Source of the DNA: a virus
Direction: 5' to 3' (one strand)
Length of the DNA: 64,000 nt
Virus record (IMG/VR): IMGVR_UViG_3300010430_000013
Location: 1 to 64,000 of that record
Positions 54,915 through 63,913 of this stretch are shown here, piece by piece (position 1 is the stretch's first letter; each line of letters begins with the position of its first letter). The translations under genes were made by a program, and so were the position numbers. A model generated the notes under the pieces. The model had not been told where the DNA came from. It ran no database searches and saw nothing but the letters and a program-made list of their open reading frames with translations.

Positions 54915-56420
54915 ATGTATCACCCCGGCGTAATGACTCACGGCTCTGTTTTGCAAAGTGCAGTACACCCGGAGCATATTCAGGATTTTATCAATAATTC
55001 TGACTACTCCATGCTGCCAATCCTTGACTGGAATCTTAGTCAGGCTTACCCGTATATAGACTCGACCGAACAACCTGTAATCGGTCTATTGAAAAACTTT
55101 ACACAAGATAATGTTGAGATAACCTGCGCCCTCTATGCCCTCAATCGAAAGGGGTTTGGCGAGCTGCTCAGAATATCCAACGGGCTCCCAATTGCGGATA
55201 ATTGCAAGAATATTGCAGCACTCTCGCCGGAAGCTTTAAATATCCCGGATCTTGAAGATATTGACCTGCATATCAAGACATTCAATCCTATAGCCCCAGC
55301 GCTCGTTCTAAGGGACTCTCAGCTTGATCACCATAAGGTACTCATTAACAAAGCAAAAGGCGAATACGACGCGCCTGTGCCCCTAGAAAACGATGTTACC
55401 GATTGGTCTTGTTTAGCGCCGCTTTATGAGGCCGTAGAGAAATACAGTTTGGACAACAATCCTAGGCTTCCTCACTTTCCAACGGGAGACAAAACTGAAG
55501 ACGAATTTCTCCGCGAACTCTGCGTTAAATCCTTAAAAGATAAAAATTTAGAGAGTGAAATATACCTTAGCCGTTTAAATTATGAGCTACAGACGTTCGA
55601 AAACGCCGGAATGAGTGGTTATTTCCTAATTATGTGGGATATTTGCCGCTTTATTCAGGAGAGTGGCTCTATGTTGGGGGCTGGTCGTGGGTCTGCTGCG
55701 GGTTGTTTAGCGAGTTATCTGCTGGGCGTTACTAAAGTTGACCCGATTAAGTACGACCTAATCTTCGAAAGATTCTATAATCCTGACCGAAAGGGCGTAC
55801 CCGATATCGATTGCGACATTGTGCCGGAATTTAGACCTAAAGTTATTGATTATTTAAGAGACAAGTATGGTTCCGAGAAAGTTGCACAGCTTTGCACTTA
55901 CACTACTTTTAAAGGTCGAGGAGCCCTCAAAGAAACCCTAAAGCAACACGGAATGTCGCACGCAGAGGCAAATAAGGTAACTGAATGCCTTCATGAAGAA
56001 TCTAAAATTGATCCACAGCTCAAAGACCAGTATAATTCATTAGGGACTAAAAGTGTGCTTCTGTACACTTTAATGCATAGTCGAAGACTCGATTTCTGGT
56101 GTAAATTTAATAGGAAGACAAGTAAATACACTGGTAAGTGGGCGGATGCCTTCAAACTGGCAGTTGAGATGGACAGAACTAATATTGCAATTGGCAAACA
56201 CGCTTCGGCTTTTATTCTGTCAGATAGAAATTTGCTAGATCAGTGTCCTGTTATACCAGATCCGGCCAACGGGCCTCACCCAGTTTGTGGCTGGGAAATG
56301 AATGCGGCAGAAAGATCAGGTTTGGTTAAGTTGGATTTGTTGGGACTGGACTGCTTGTCTAAATACCAAAGAAGCAGAGAAGTCATATCTAGTAAATCAA
56401 TCTACTTGGAGGCCATATAA
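54915..56420 (+). CDS. dnaE: DNA polymerase III alpha, N-terminal part (palm)
   Basis: 501 aa from ATG 54915 behind TTGGAGTTGTTT; longer in-frame readings cross the terminator. The N-terminal region is in the place of the PHP domain but lacks its usual metal motifs. The palm carries MLGAGRGSAAGCLASYLLG, PDIDCDI (two catalytic Asp) and LVKLDLLGLDCL (third Asp). The protein stops 25 residues later, before the fingers domain, which is encoded from 59368. Confidence 0.9.
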   Translation: MYHPGVMTHGSVLQSAVHPEHIQDFINNSDYSMLPILDWNLSQAYPYIDSTEQPVIGLLKNFTQDNVEITCALYALNRKGFGELLRISNGLPIADNCKNIAALSPEALNIPDLEDIDLHIKTFNPIAPALVLRDSQLDHHKVLINKAKGEYDAPVPLENDVTDWSCLAPLYEAVEKYSLDNNPRLPHFPTGDKTEDEFLRELCVKSLKDKNLESEIYLSRLNYELQTFENAGMSGYFLIMWDICRFIQESGSMLGAGRGSAAGCLASYLLGVTKVDPIKYDLIFERFYNPDRKGVPDIDCDIVPEFRPKVIDYLRDKYGSEKVAQLCTYTTFKGRGALKETLKQHGMSHAEANKVTECLHEESKIDPQLKDQYNSLGTKSVLLYTLMHSRRLDFWCKFNRKTSKYTGKWADAFKLAVEMDRTNIAIGKHASAFILSDRNLLDQCPVIPDPANGPHPVCGWEMNAAERSGLVKLDLLGLDCLSKYQRSREVISSKSIYLEAI

Positions 56421-56632
56421 TGGCAGATTCTATTACATATGGTCAGTTGACGGTTGGCCAGAAATATACTCTCGTTAATGGAGAGGACACAGATACAATT
56501 TGGCTTAAAATCAAAACTCAAACAAAAGGCTGCTGCCGTAATCGAAAGGTTGTGGCGAATGCTCGTAATTCTGTGGATGCTACTAAAACAGCAATCCATA
56601 AACCAAGCGATAAGGTCGTGGTTGTCGGTTAA
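56420..56632 (+). CDS. Hypothetical protein, 70 aa
   Basis: ATG fused to the polymerase N-part stop (TAATG). SITYGQLTVGQKYTLVNGED, IWLKIKTQTKGCCRNRKVV: a small beta-type fold. Followed by a terminator. Unknown family. Confidence 0.6.
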   Translation: MADSITYGQLTVGQKYTLVNGEDTDTIWLKIKTQTKGCCRNRKVVANARNSVDATKTAIHKPSDKVVVVG

Positions 56633-56660
56633 TCAATAAAAGATAAATTGATTCTTTTTT

Positions 56661-56700
56661 GAACCCGCTGACTGACCTATAGGCTTTTGGCGGGTTTTTT
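56661..56700 (+). terminator. Intrinsic terminator
   Basis: AACCCGC (56662-56668) pairs with GCGGGTT (56690-56696) followed by TTTTT. It sits between the two polymerase parts, so they can be transcribed separately. Confidence 0.75.
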
Positions 56701-56723
56701 TACTTCTTAAATAAGGATTTATT

Positions 56724-56927
56724 ATGGCTAGATTTGACTGGGTTCCTTTTGGTGAGCAATTCCGATTTGAGGGGGATATGTTCAAAAAGATAGATTTCGA
56801 TACCGCTGAGAATATGTTCACAGGCGACTTTCAGCGTTTTGACTCGATGCAGCAAGTAGAGTACGAAGACTACGAAGAAGAAGCGATGGACGTATTCGCG
56901 CTTGATGACGATAACTTGGACTGGTAA
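56724..56927 (+). CDS. Acidic small protein, 67 aa
   Basis: MARFDWVPFGEQFRFEGDMF, then an acidic C-terminus (EYEDYEEEAMDVFALDDDN). No Cys. The strong negative charge might mimic DNA, but that is only a thought. Confidence 0.6.
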   Translation: MARFDWVPFGEQFRFEGDMFKKIDFDTAENMFTGDFQRFDSMQQVEYEDYEEEAMDVFALDDDNLDW

Positions 56928-56931
56928 TCTT

Positions 56932-57723
56932 ATGAAGAAAGTATGCGGCAAGTGCAAGACAGAGAAGCTCACGGAGGAGTTTTACAAAAATAAGTCAACG
57001 AAAGACGGCTATGCTGGTTGTTGCAAGTCTTGCCACACGTCATACTTAGACGCATACAAACAAAGAAATATAAAGATACCAGAAGAAAAAACTTGTTATA
57101 AATGTAAAAAGACAAAATCCAAAGACTGCTTTAGTAAAATGAAGCAAGCTAAGGACGGCTTACAGCAATCATGCAAAGAGTGTTGTAAAAAATACAAAGA
57201 GTCTCTAAAGAATAGAGAAGATAAAGCTGAATCAAAAGCATGCCCAAGTTGTAAGGTTCTTTTAAGTTCTTCCGAATTTAATTCTTTTTGTTATAGCGCT
57301 GACGGACTTTCTGTCTATTGTAAAGAGTGTACAAAAAAGAAAAAAACAGAATATCTTCCAGTAAGACGAAAAAGGAAAAAATTTAGATATGATAATGACG
57401 TTCAATACAAAATAAAAGACTCCTTAAGAAAAAGAATTCGCGTTGCCCTTAAAGGTAAAGCAAAATCAAAAGCCACAATAGCTCTTTTGGGGTGCTCCGT
57501 AGATTTTTTAAAAACATATCTAGAAAATAAATTTGAATCTGGAATGACGTGGGAGAATTACGGAATTGATGGTTGGCACATAGATCATATAATTCCTTGT
57601 TCTGCATTCGACTTAACTGATCCAGAGCAACAAGGGCTTTGTTTTCATTACACGAACCTTCAGCCTTTATGGGCTGAGGACAACATTAAAAAAAGCAACT
57701 CACTGAATTGGAGAAAAAGATGA
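56932..57723 (+). CDS. HNH homing endonuclease with zinc-finger repeats
   Basis: 263 aa from ATG 56932. Three C-x2-C...C-x2-C repeats (KVCGKCKTEKLTEEFYKNKS, TCYKCKKTKSKDCFSKMKQA, ACPSCKVLLSSSEF), then an HNH domain: WHIDHIIPCSAFD, HYTNLQPLWAEDN. Lies between the two polymerase halves, where homing endonucleases are typical. ATGA to the exonuclease. Confidence 0.88.
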   Translation: MKKVCGKCKTEKLTEEFYKNKSTKDGYAGCCKSCHTSYLDAYKQRNIKIPEEKTCYKCKKTKSKDCFSKMKQAKDGLQQSCKECCKKYKESLKNREDKAESKACPSCKVLLSSSEFNSFCYSADGLSVYCKECTKKKKTEYLPVRRKRKKFRYDNDVQYKIKDSLRKRIRVALKGKAKSKATIALLGCSVDFLKTYLENKFESGMTWENYGIDGWHIDHIIPCSAFDLTDPEQQGLCFHYTNLQPLWAEDNIKKSNSLNWRKR

Positions 57724-58421
57724 TTTTAGTTACGGATTTGGAGACAATAGACTTAAATAAAAATAAGGTTTCTCATGAGACTGCAATTCCCGTACAACTT
57801 GCGGCCATCCCTCTGGATGAGAATTCTCTGGAGATTATCGACGACCCTCTGTGTATGTGGATTAATCCTGGCGAAGAAATACTTAATTCACCGTCCTTTT
57901 ATCAAGATTACTCAAATGTTTTGGCCTTTCATGAAAAAGCACAAGGTAAACCAAAAGAGGAACTTGTCGAACTCTGGCGCTCAGGATTGGCCACGAGAGA
58001 CGCGATGAAAGAATTTAAGGATTACGTTAAGTCTTATACCAAGGGCTCAAAAAAAGCATATTTTGGAGGTATGAACGTCAGAAATTTCGACATACCTATT
58101 CTAGAGCGTTTAATCGACAAAGGCTGGCCCTTTGCTAAAGTTAAGACTTGGGATATTAGAGACGTTGCCCAAATGTGGTTCGAATATTCTCGCAACCCAC
58201 CTAAGTTGAACGGTAGAGTCAGCTATAGCTTCGACTCTTTGCGTCAATACTTTGATATGAGCACAGAGAATGCTCACGACGCCCTTGTTGACGTTAGGCA
58301 AGAAGCAGACCTGCTCAGAAGATTTTTACGACTTCAGAAGAACCTAATGACTTACGGTTATCAACACAGAGACCAAAAGGCATTTGCTTGGGCTAAAGTT
58401 CTTCATGGAGTTAAGTCTTGA
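57720..58421 (+). CDS. DnaQ-like 3'-5' exonuclease
   Basis: 233 aa from ATG 57720. DEDDh motifs: VTDLETID (Exo I), NVRNFDIPIL (Exo II) and ENAHDALVDVRQE (Exo III with His). Probably the proofreading exonuclease of the split polymerase, encoded between its halves. Confidence 0.9.
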   Translation: MILVTDLETIDLNKNKVSHETAIPVQLAAIPLDENSLEIIDDPLCMWINPGEEILNSPSFYQDYSNVLAFHEKAQGKPKEELVELWRSGLATRDAMKEFKDYVKSYTKGSKKAYFGGMNVRNFDIPILERLIDKGWPFAKVKTWDIRDVAQMWFEYSRNPPKLNGRVSYSFDSLRQYFDMSTENAHDALVDVRQEADLLRRFLRLQKNLMTYGYQHRDQKAFAWAKVLHGVKS

Positions 58422-59014
58422 GCTTAGGCGATAAGATTAAAGCGCTAAGAAATAAAGGATATTCTTACAACGAAATAGCAAAAGAGCTTGGTTGCTCTAA
58501 AGGCACTGTTTCGTATCATTGTGGAGAGGGTCAAAAGGATAAGGCAGAAGCCAGAAGAAAAAAACGAAGGAAAGAAAAGCCTGTCGACAGAAAGGTTGAA
58601 AATTTTCATGCTGAGAGAACATCATCCTTTGAACAATCTATTGTTAGAAATAATAACGAAAGAATTTCAGGGAAGATAGCGCTTTTTCATAGTTGTGGGA
58701 GTAGAATGAAAACTAAATATACACCAAGAACCTTCAGCGTGAGCGAAGCAAAAGAACTACTAGAAGAACGAGGAGTTTGTTATTTGACTGGAGATCCAAT
58801 CGACCCAGAAGACAGTCAATCTTATCATTTTGATCACATTAAGCCAAGGTCCGCAGGGGGAGAAAATACAATCGATAATTTAGGAATTTCTTCACCAGAG
58901 GCTAATTATGCCAAGGGAAGCATGGAATTTGAGGACTTCATAAAAATGTGTCATAAAATAGTGAAGAGATATCCTGATCCAGAAGACCCAAGACCAAAAC
59001 ACGAAAGGGGCTGA
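58418..59014 (+). CDS. HTH-HNH endonuclease
   Basis: 198 aa from TTG (TTGA with the exonuclease stop). The N-terminal HTH (LRNKGYSYNEIAKELGCSKG) resembles resolvase-type HTHs. The C-terminal HNH has CYLTGDPI, YHFDHIKPRSAGGEN, IDNLGISSPEANYAKG. Different family from the gene at 56932, so two endonucleases target this locus. Confidence 0.82.
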   Translation: MSLGDKIKALRNKGYSYNEIAKELGCSKGTVSYHCGEGQKDKAEARRKKRRKEKPVDRKVENFHAERTSSFEQSIVRNNNERISGKIALFHSCGSRMKTKYTPRTFSVSEAKELLEERGVCYLTGDPIDPEDSQSYHFDHIKPRSAGGENTIDNLGISSPEANYAKGSMEFEDFIKMCHKIVKRYPDPEDPRPKHERG

Positions 59015-59162
59015 AATAGTTTCGATTCGAAGTCAAGTGATGCGTCTGCCGTGGGAGGCAAAAAGGTCTAACTGCACTAGCAAAAAAGCCTTGGCGTTAT
59101 CAGCAGCTTTTGAAGACCTCGGGGCAGGACCGAGCAGCTCCACTTTTTTCAAAGGAGAAGCA

Positions 59163-59366
59163 ATGGGTGAATTTTTTGTAGAGGCCATTTTTGGCATGAT
59201 AGTGTCTGCGGTTATTGTAACCGCGCTTGTTGTGGGAGGAGTTACGTTTGCCGTGACTTGGTATTTCAGTCAACCTCCTTCAGAAGCTCAAGTCTTAAAA
59301 GAAGGGCAACGACAACAAGTTATCGAAAAACTTACACCTGAAGAACGAGAATTGCTGGGCGTTTAA
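59163..59366 (+). CDS. Membrane-anchored small protein, 67 aa
   Basis: ATG 59163 after AAAGGAG; a longer in-frame reading to 59037 was rejected. One transmembrane helix (IVSAVIVTALVVGGVTFAV) and a charged C-terminus. The 59015-59162 stretch before it has only a weak hairpin (CTCGG/CCGAG) and a T-run. Confidence 0.65.
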   Translation: MGEFFVEAIFGMIVSAVIVTALVVGGVTFAVTWYFSQPPSEAQVLKEGQRQQVIEKLTPEERELLGV

Positions 59367-59367
59367 T

Positions 59368-60954
59368 ATGATTTTTGATTGTGGGTGCGAATTTCACCAA
59401 ACAGAAGACGGCGGCTGGACTTGGGACGACGAGAATATTAATTTTCAATGTCCAAAAGTTTGGAGGTTAATTTGTTCTGGCAATACGTCTGGCGTCTTTC
59501 AGCTGGACGCTATGCTGGGTCAACATTGGTCCAGGCAGGTCAAGCCAGAAAACATTAATGAATGGTCTGATCTTATTGCTATTATCCGTCCTGGTATGCT
59601 GGAAGCTATCGTGGACGGAAAGAGCCAGACTCAGCGCTATGTTGACAGAAAACACGGCAAAGAGAGTGTCGCGTTCGACCATCCAAAGCTAGAGGAGGTT
59701 CTAGGACCAACTCAAGCTACCATGCCGTTTCAAGAGCAAGCCATGAGAATCGCCACAGACTTGGCGGGGTTCACAATGGCCGAGTCGGATACTTACATTC
59801 GCAAGGGTATCGGCAAGAAGATTCCTGAGGTGATTGCCAAAGCCAAGGAAATGTTCATCGAGGGATGCCTCAAGAATAATATCTCCAAAGAATTAGCCGA
59901 AAGAATCTTTACGTCTATCGAGGCTGCACAGCGATATTCGTTCAATAGGTCACACAGTCTTAGTTACGCTCTGGATGGTTATATTTATTCAGCATATATC
60001 AAAGCGCATTTTCCGCTGGAGTTTCATTGCACAGAATTAGACTTTGCTAAGGGCAAGCAGCCTAAGACTGACCTTGAGGCCGTCTGTGACATCATCGAGG
60101 ATGCCCTAAAGATGGACATCAAGGTTATGAAACCCGACCTTAGATATTTAAATGAAAGATTTTCTATAGTTGACGGCACCATCCTTTACGGCTTAACTAA
60201 GATAAAGCATCTCGGTCCCGATAAAATTCGAGCACTTCCAGAGCTGAAAGACGCTACTTACATAGAGCTTATCGCTGCCTTAGACAAAATAAACAAAACT
60301 TCCGCAGAAAACTTAATCAAAAGCGGGTCTTGTGATTGGATCAAAGCGCCTCGTTCTAAAATGTTGGCAGACTATGCGGCTTACTCCAAGCTAAATGTGC
60401 AGCAAAAAGAAGTTTGTGTAGAAGAATCTGACGTTCTTAAGGGAATTCAAAAAATTATAGAAATTGGGCCGTCCACCAAGAGCAAGCTGTGCTATAATAA
60501 AGTGTCGCTAAAAAAATTAAAGGAACTTGAGAATCTCCTCGTGAATCCAATCCGACAGCCAAAAGACACCCCTCAAAAGATTATTGACTGGGAAAAGGAA
60601 ACACTTGGGCGCTCATTTACTTTTGATGAGGCTTTGACTCGTTATTGGGATGGGAATTACAAAGAGTTGATTGATGTTAAGCATCATTCTGTCCCCCTAA
60701 AAGATCAATTCCTGTTGAGCGCGGTTCTCAGGGACTTTAAAGAAATTTACACCAAGAAAAAACAAGAACCTATGGCTCGAATAACTGTTTACAGTTTAGA
60801 TTGGGTCAGTGATGCGGTTATATTTCCTAGGGCTTGGGAATTGTGCAAGCATGCGATTGAATCTAATGTCGGCCAGCCGCTTTTATTCAAAGCCAGAATG
60901 AATTTCTACAACGAGCAATGGGGCCTAGTAATCGAGGAGATAGAAGATGTCTAG
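59368..60954 (+). CDS. dnaE: DNA polymerase III alpha, C-terminal part (fingers onward)
   Basis: 528 aa. It begins with MIFDCGCEF, then a W/D-rich stretch and WRLICSGNTSGVFQLDAMLG, the DnaE segment that follows the palm. AIIRPG, YVDRKHGKE, RKGIGKK, YSFNRSHSLSYAL and a helix-hairpin-helix/OB-like C-terminus follow. It has its own ATG after the 59163 gene, with no intein signature at either end. It must associate with the 54915-56420 product to form an active enzyme. Confidence 0.9.
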   Translation: MIFDCGCEFHQTEDGGWTWDDENINFQCPKVWRLICSGNTSGVFQLDAMLGQHWSRQVKPENINEWSDLIAIIRPGMLEAIVDGKSQTQRYVDRKHGKESVAFDHPKLEEVLGPTQATMPFQEQAMRIATDLAGFTMAESDTYIRKGIGKKIPEVIAKAKEMFIEGCLKNNISKELAERIFTSIEAAQRYSFNRSHSLSYALDGYIYSAYIKAHFPLEFHCTELDFAKGKQPKTDLEAVCDIIEDALKMDIKVMKPDLRYLNERFSIVDGTILYGLTKIKHLGPDKIRALPELKDATYIELIAALDKINKTSAENLIKSGSCDWIKAPRSKMLADYAAYSKLNVQQKEVCVEESDVLKGIQKIIEIGPSTKSKLCYNKVSLKKLKELENLLVNPIRQPKDTPQKIIDWEKETLGRSFTFDEALTRYWDGNYKELIDVKHHSVPLKDQFLLSAVLRDFKEIYTKKKQEPMARITVYSLDWVSDAVIFPRAWELCKHAIESNVGQPLLFKARMNFYNEQWGLVIEEIEDV

Positions 60955-61246
60955 AAAGCCTCTAGAAACGAGCCCTGGAAATATTTACGTGTACAATTGC
61001 GACTTATGTAACTGTGATAAAAACTTTTACAGAGAGTGCGAATACTGCGAAAAAGACGTTTGCGAAAAATGCTGTGAGTATATAAAAAAAGATTTATTTT
61101 GGCATAATAGTAGCAATAGTTGCTTTGTTTGTGACGATTGTCTTGCAAGATTTAATGAGAGGTATAAAAAAACCACCACTCATATGAATAAGGCTATTAA
61201 AGAATTTGAACTCGAATTTAGAGAAGATAGAAATGCTAAGTCCTAA
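60947..61246 (+). CDS. Cys-rich zinc protein, 99 aa
   Basis: CDLCNCDKNFYRECEYCEKD, CEKCCEYI and CFVCDDCLARF: about 13 Cys forming several zinc knuckles. Overlaps the polymerase by 8 bases. A DNA or protein-binding role is probable. Confidence 0.65.
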   Translation: MSRKPLETSPGNIYVYNCDLCNCDKNFYRECEYCEKDVCEKCCEYIKKDLFWHNSSNSCFVCDDCLARFNERYKKTTTHMNKAIKEFELEFREDRNAKS

Positions 61247-62711
61247 AGACTCAAAAATACTTGTGATTGGCGACTCCTCAACAAAAAAGACAGGATTTGC
61301 TGTAGCTAAAAGACAATTGCTTGATCTATTGTGGGGCGAAGGCTATAATATAGCAGAGTTCGGATTTGCTGGAGCGCAACGAAACAAGCAGTTGGTTCCA
61401 TGGAAATACTATCCAGTTGTTCCAACAGATAGAAACTCTGAAGAGTATGCGGCTTACGGAAGAAACCCCAAGCACAAGCAGGGCGGCGGCAGATGGCACG
61501 ACTTATGTTTGCACTATAAGCCGAACCTCGTTATTATGTTCTGTGATCCGTGGGACGTAGACACGATGGTGTTTTCGCCATTGTCAGATTTTTACAAAAC
61601 TGTGCTTTATGTACCTTTGGATTCTGGTCCGGTTAATGCGCATTTGACTTCCGTGCATCATGCAGCAGATTATGTTATTCCATTTACCCATTTTGCTAAA
61701 GATGAATTGGCCAAAGTTGGCATTGAAACCCTTGAGCCAATCGCGCCGGGGTTTAATCAGGTGCATACAGACAAAGCTGCTTGCCGAAGAGCTTTGGGCA
61801 TTCCCATGGAGGCAGAAGTTTTTGGCTGGGTGGGCAGAAACCAGCCACGAAAAAGAATCCTGGAGTTAATTAATGCCTTCGAACGATATCTTGCATCCAC
61901 AAATCGTGATTCTTATTTGTTTTTGCATACTGGTTTGGTTGATGTCAGCTCTTGGGATTTACCTAGCCTCCTAGTAAACTCGGACTACGCTCATAGAATC
62001 TTGTTTTCCTACAAAGAAAAGGATACGCAAAACATAATTGCTCGACCGTTTCAGCATGTGAGAATTCATGCAAATGATAAAATATACAATGCATGTAACG
62101 CCGAGTCGACCGTTATTGAGTCTATGGCTACGATTTATGGAGCCATGGATTGTTATGTTCAGGCAGCAAATTGCGAAGGATTTGGCATTCCGATTGCTGA
62201 AGCGGCTGCCCACGGGACTCCAAACATCTGTGTTGACCATACAGCAATGGCTGAGGTTTGTCGAAACACAAAAGGTCTTCCGGTTAAGCCAGCCTCTCTT
62301 TTGTATGAACCAATCATTTCAACATTAAGGGCTTCAATCGACCAAGAAGCAATGGTGGAAGCGATGAAAAATCGACCCACTGCTGTCGAACATTACTACA
62401 CTATGGAAAAGTTTGAAAGAGATTGGCTTAAGTTCATCAATGAGGTAGAATTAGAAAACCTTTGGGATCAACCTCAAAGACGATTTGACCAAAACCACCC
62501 ATATGAATTAATGAGCACGGCTAGCTTTGCAGCGTGCGGGAACATACATCCTTACGTTAGTTTGCAAATCTTACAAGATTCTTACATTCATGATAGAAAA
62601 TCTGAGGAAATAACAAATAGAGTTCGTGACGCCGAAGGCAAACTGAAGCATATGGAAGCTATTCGTTTAGGCTTAGTTCCACTAGAAGAAAAAGATTGGA
62701 TGAAAGATTAA
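61233..62711 (+). CDS. GT4-type glycosyltransferase
   Basis: 492 aa from ATG 61233. GT-B pattern: a nucleotide-binding N-terminus (ILVIGDSSTKKTGFAVAKRQ), VFGWVGRNQPRKRILELINA, and AANCEGFGIPIAEAAAHG followed by PNICVDHTAMAEV (donor site EGFGIPIAE). A C-terminal extension of about 90 residues is unique. Third glycosyltransferase in the window. Confidence 0.85.
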   Translation: MLSPKDSKILVIGDSSTKKTGFAVAKRQLLDLLWGEGYNIAEFGFAGAQRNKQLVPWKYYPVVPTDRNSEEYAAYGRNPKHKQGGGRWHDLCLHYKPNLVIMFCDPWDVDTMVFSPLSDFYKTVLYVPLDSGPVNAHLTSVHHAADYVIPFTHFAKDELAKVGIETLEPIAPGFNQVHTDKAACRRALGIPMEAEVFGWVGRNQPRKRILELINAFERYLASTNRDSYLFLHTGLVDVSSWDLPSLLVNSDYAHRILFSYKEKDTQNIIARPFQHVRIHANDKIYNACNAESTVIESMATIYGAMDCYVQAANCEGFGIPIAEAAAHGTPNICVDHTAMAEVCRNTKGLPVKPASLLYEPIISTLRASIDQEAMVEAMKNRPTAVEHYYTMEKFERDWLKFINEVELENLWDQPQRRFDQNHPYELMSTASFAACGNIHPYVSLQILQDSYIHDRKSEEITNRVRDAEGKLKHMEAIRLGLVPLEEKDWMKD

Positions 62712-62712
62712 T

Positions 62713-63459
62713 ATGGCCAAAAGTCAAGAATATCAAACAAGCTGCGTAAACTGTGTTTTTGCTGATTGGGACCCCGAAAGCCCATATCAAATTGGTTGCA
62801 AGGTTCGTCCGCTTATGGAATGTGACGAGCACCTTGGGGATGGCCATTGGAATTTGCGCAGACGATGCCATTACAAAAGAGAAGACGGATGGCTTCAGTC
62901 AGCAGCACGCAAACAAGTACGCAAGGAAGTTACCCCAAGTTACACGGTAGCCTTTTCTCTCAAGGAAAATAACGCTGACCGCATCTTTGATGCTTTTGTT
63001 GGGGCTCGACTGATGCCTAAGCAAATTTTGGCCTATACTACAGACGTAGACAAGTTCTACTCTATGATGGATAAAATCAAAACTCGACCATCTTATTGTT
63101 CAATCAGGTTGATGCAAGATGATATTGATCCCAAGCTAGAAATCTTGCGAAACGAAAAAAACAAGTATGTTTGGTTTTTGAATCCAGGCGAAGACCCATA
63201 TAAGGACCTGTTCTGGTGGATGGACCGACAAGTAAACGACTTGGAGTGGCGTTACGGTCTCATTGATGGAATCTGGCCCGTATCTCTGTTTAAAGCTTTG
63301 CCAGGATTGTCTCTGGAAGAAATTAAACAAAAAATTATGTCTGAGGAAAACCTTTACTATGAGTACGATTTTATTACAGACTGCGCAACATCCGGTGCTG
63401 ATTGGGCTTGGAAACAGGCTCGCTTTATCAAACCAAGTAAAGATGCTGGATCTGAATAA
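62713..63459 (+). CDS. Hypothetical protein, 248 aa
   Basis: CVNCVFADWDPESPYQIGCK ... LRRRCHYKRE provides four Cys and a His for a possible metal site. The rest (YTVAFSLKENNADRIFDAFV, PYKDLFWWMDRQVN) has no recognised family; it looks slightly like a nucleotide-sugar or GT-A fold, which would fit the next gene, but I cannot show it. Confidence 0.65.
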   Translation: MAKSQEYQTSCVNCVFADWDPESPYQIGCKVRPLMECDEHLGDGHWNLRRRCHYKREDGWLQSAARKQVRKEVTPSYTVAFSLKENNADRIFDAFVGARLMPKQILAYTTDVDKFYSMMDKIKTRPSYCSIRLMQDDIDPKLEILRNEKNKYVWFLNPGEDPYKDLFWWMDRQVNDLEWRYGLIDGIWPVSLFKALPGLSLEEIKQKIMSEENLYYEYDFITDCATSGADWAWKQARFIKPSKDAGSE

Positions 63460-63913
63460 TCCAGAAAAAGCAGACGTAATTCTCCTGGATAATCCAAGCG
63501 AAGTTCCAAAGAATATGGTCTCGCACTTTGGCAAGGCGTGCCGATGGATATGCATTAACGCGCCTAAGCCATTTGCGTCAAGCCGCTTCGAGGAAGTGCA
63601 AATCGACAATATGGAATACATTGACGATGTAGCGTTTAGCCCCTCGAAGAAGTTTAATCTAGAAAATGTTGTTTTATTCTATTCATCCGAGCAGTCGGAA
63701 GAAGAGTATGAGTACGATATCGCGACTGGTCCTTACAAAGATGTAGAAAACTATATTGGATATAGCACAGCGGCAGAAGCTATCGAAATGGCTCTCTCGG
63801 CTAAGGGTTTTGTGACCAACAGCGCAACCATGGAAAACATATTCAAGCATTTCAGCGGTGAAACAACTCTTAAATCGTACAAGGCGCTTGCAGAAAGGTT
63901 AGAACTGTGTTAG
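63443..63913 (+). CDS. Hypothetical protein, 156 aa
   Basis: From ATG 63443, overlapping the previous gene by 17 bases. MLDLNNPEKADVILLDNPSE, RWICINAPKPFASSRFEEVQ, ENVVLFYSSEQSEEEYEYDI. Acidic and helical C-terminus. Family unknown. Confidence 0.6.
   Translation: MLDLNNPEKADVILLDNPSEVPKNMVSHFGKACRWICINAPKPFASSRFEEVQIDNMEYIDDVAFSPSKKFNLENVVLFYSSEQSEEEYEYDIATGPYKDVENYIGYSTAAEAIEMALSAKGFVTNSATMENIFKHFSGETTLKSYKALAERLELC

Noticed and set aside
54915-60954. Split intein joining the polymerase halves
   Set aside because: No intein blocks at the end of the N-part or start of the C-part, and both have ordinary starts and stops.
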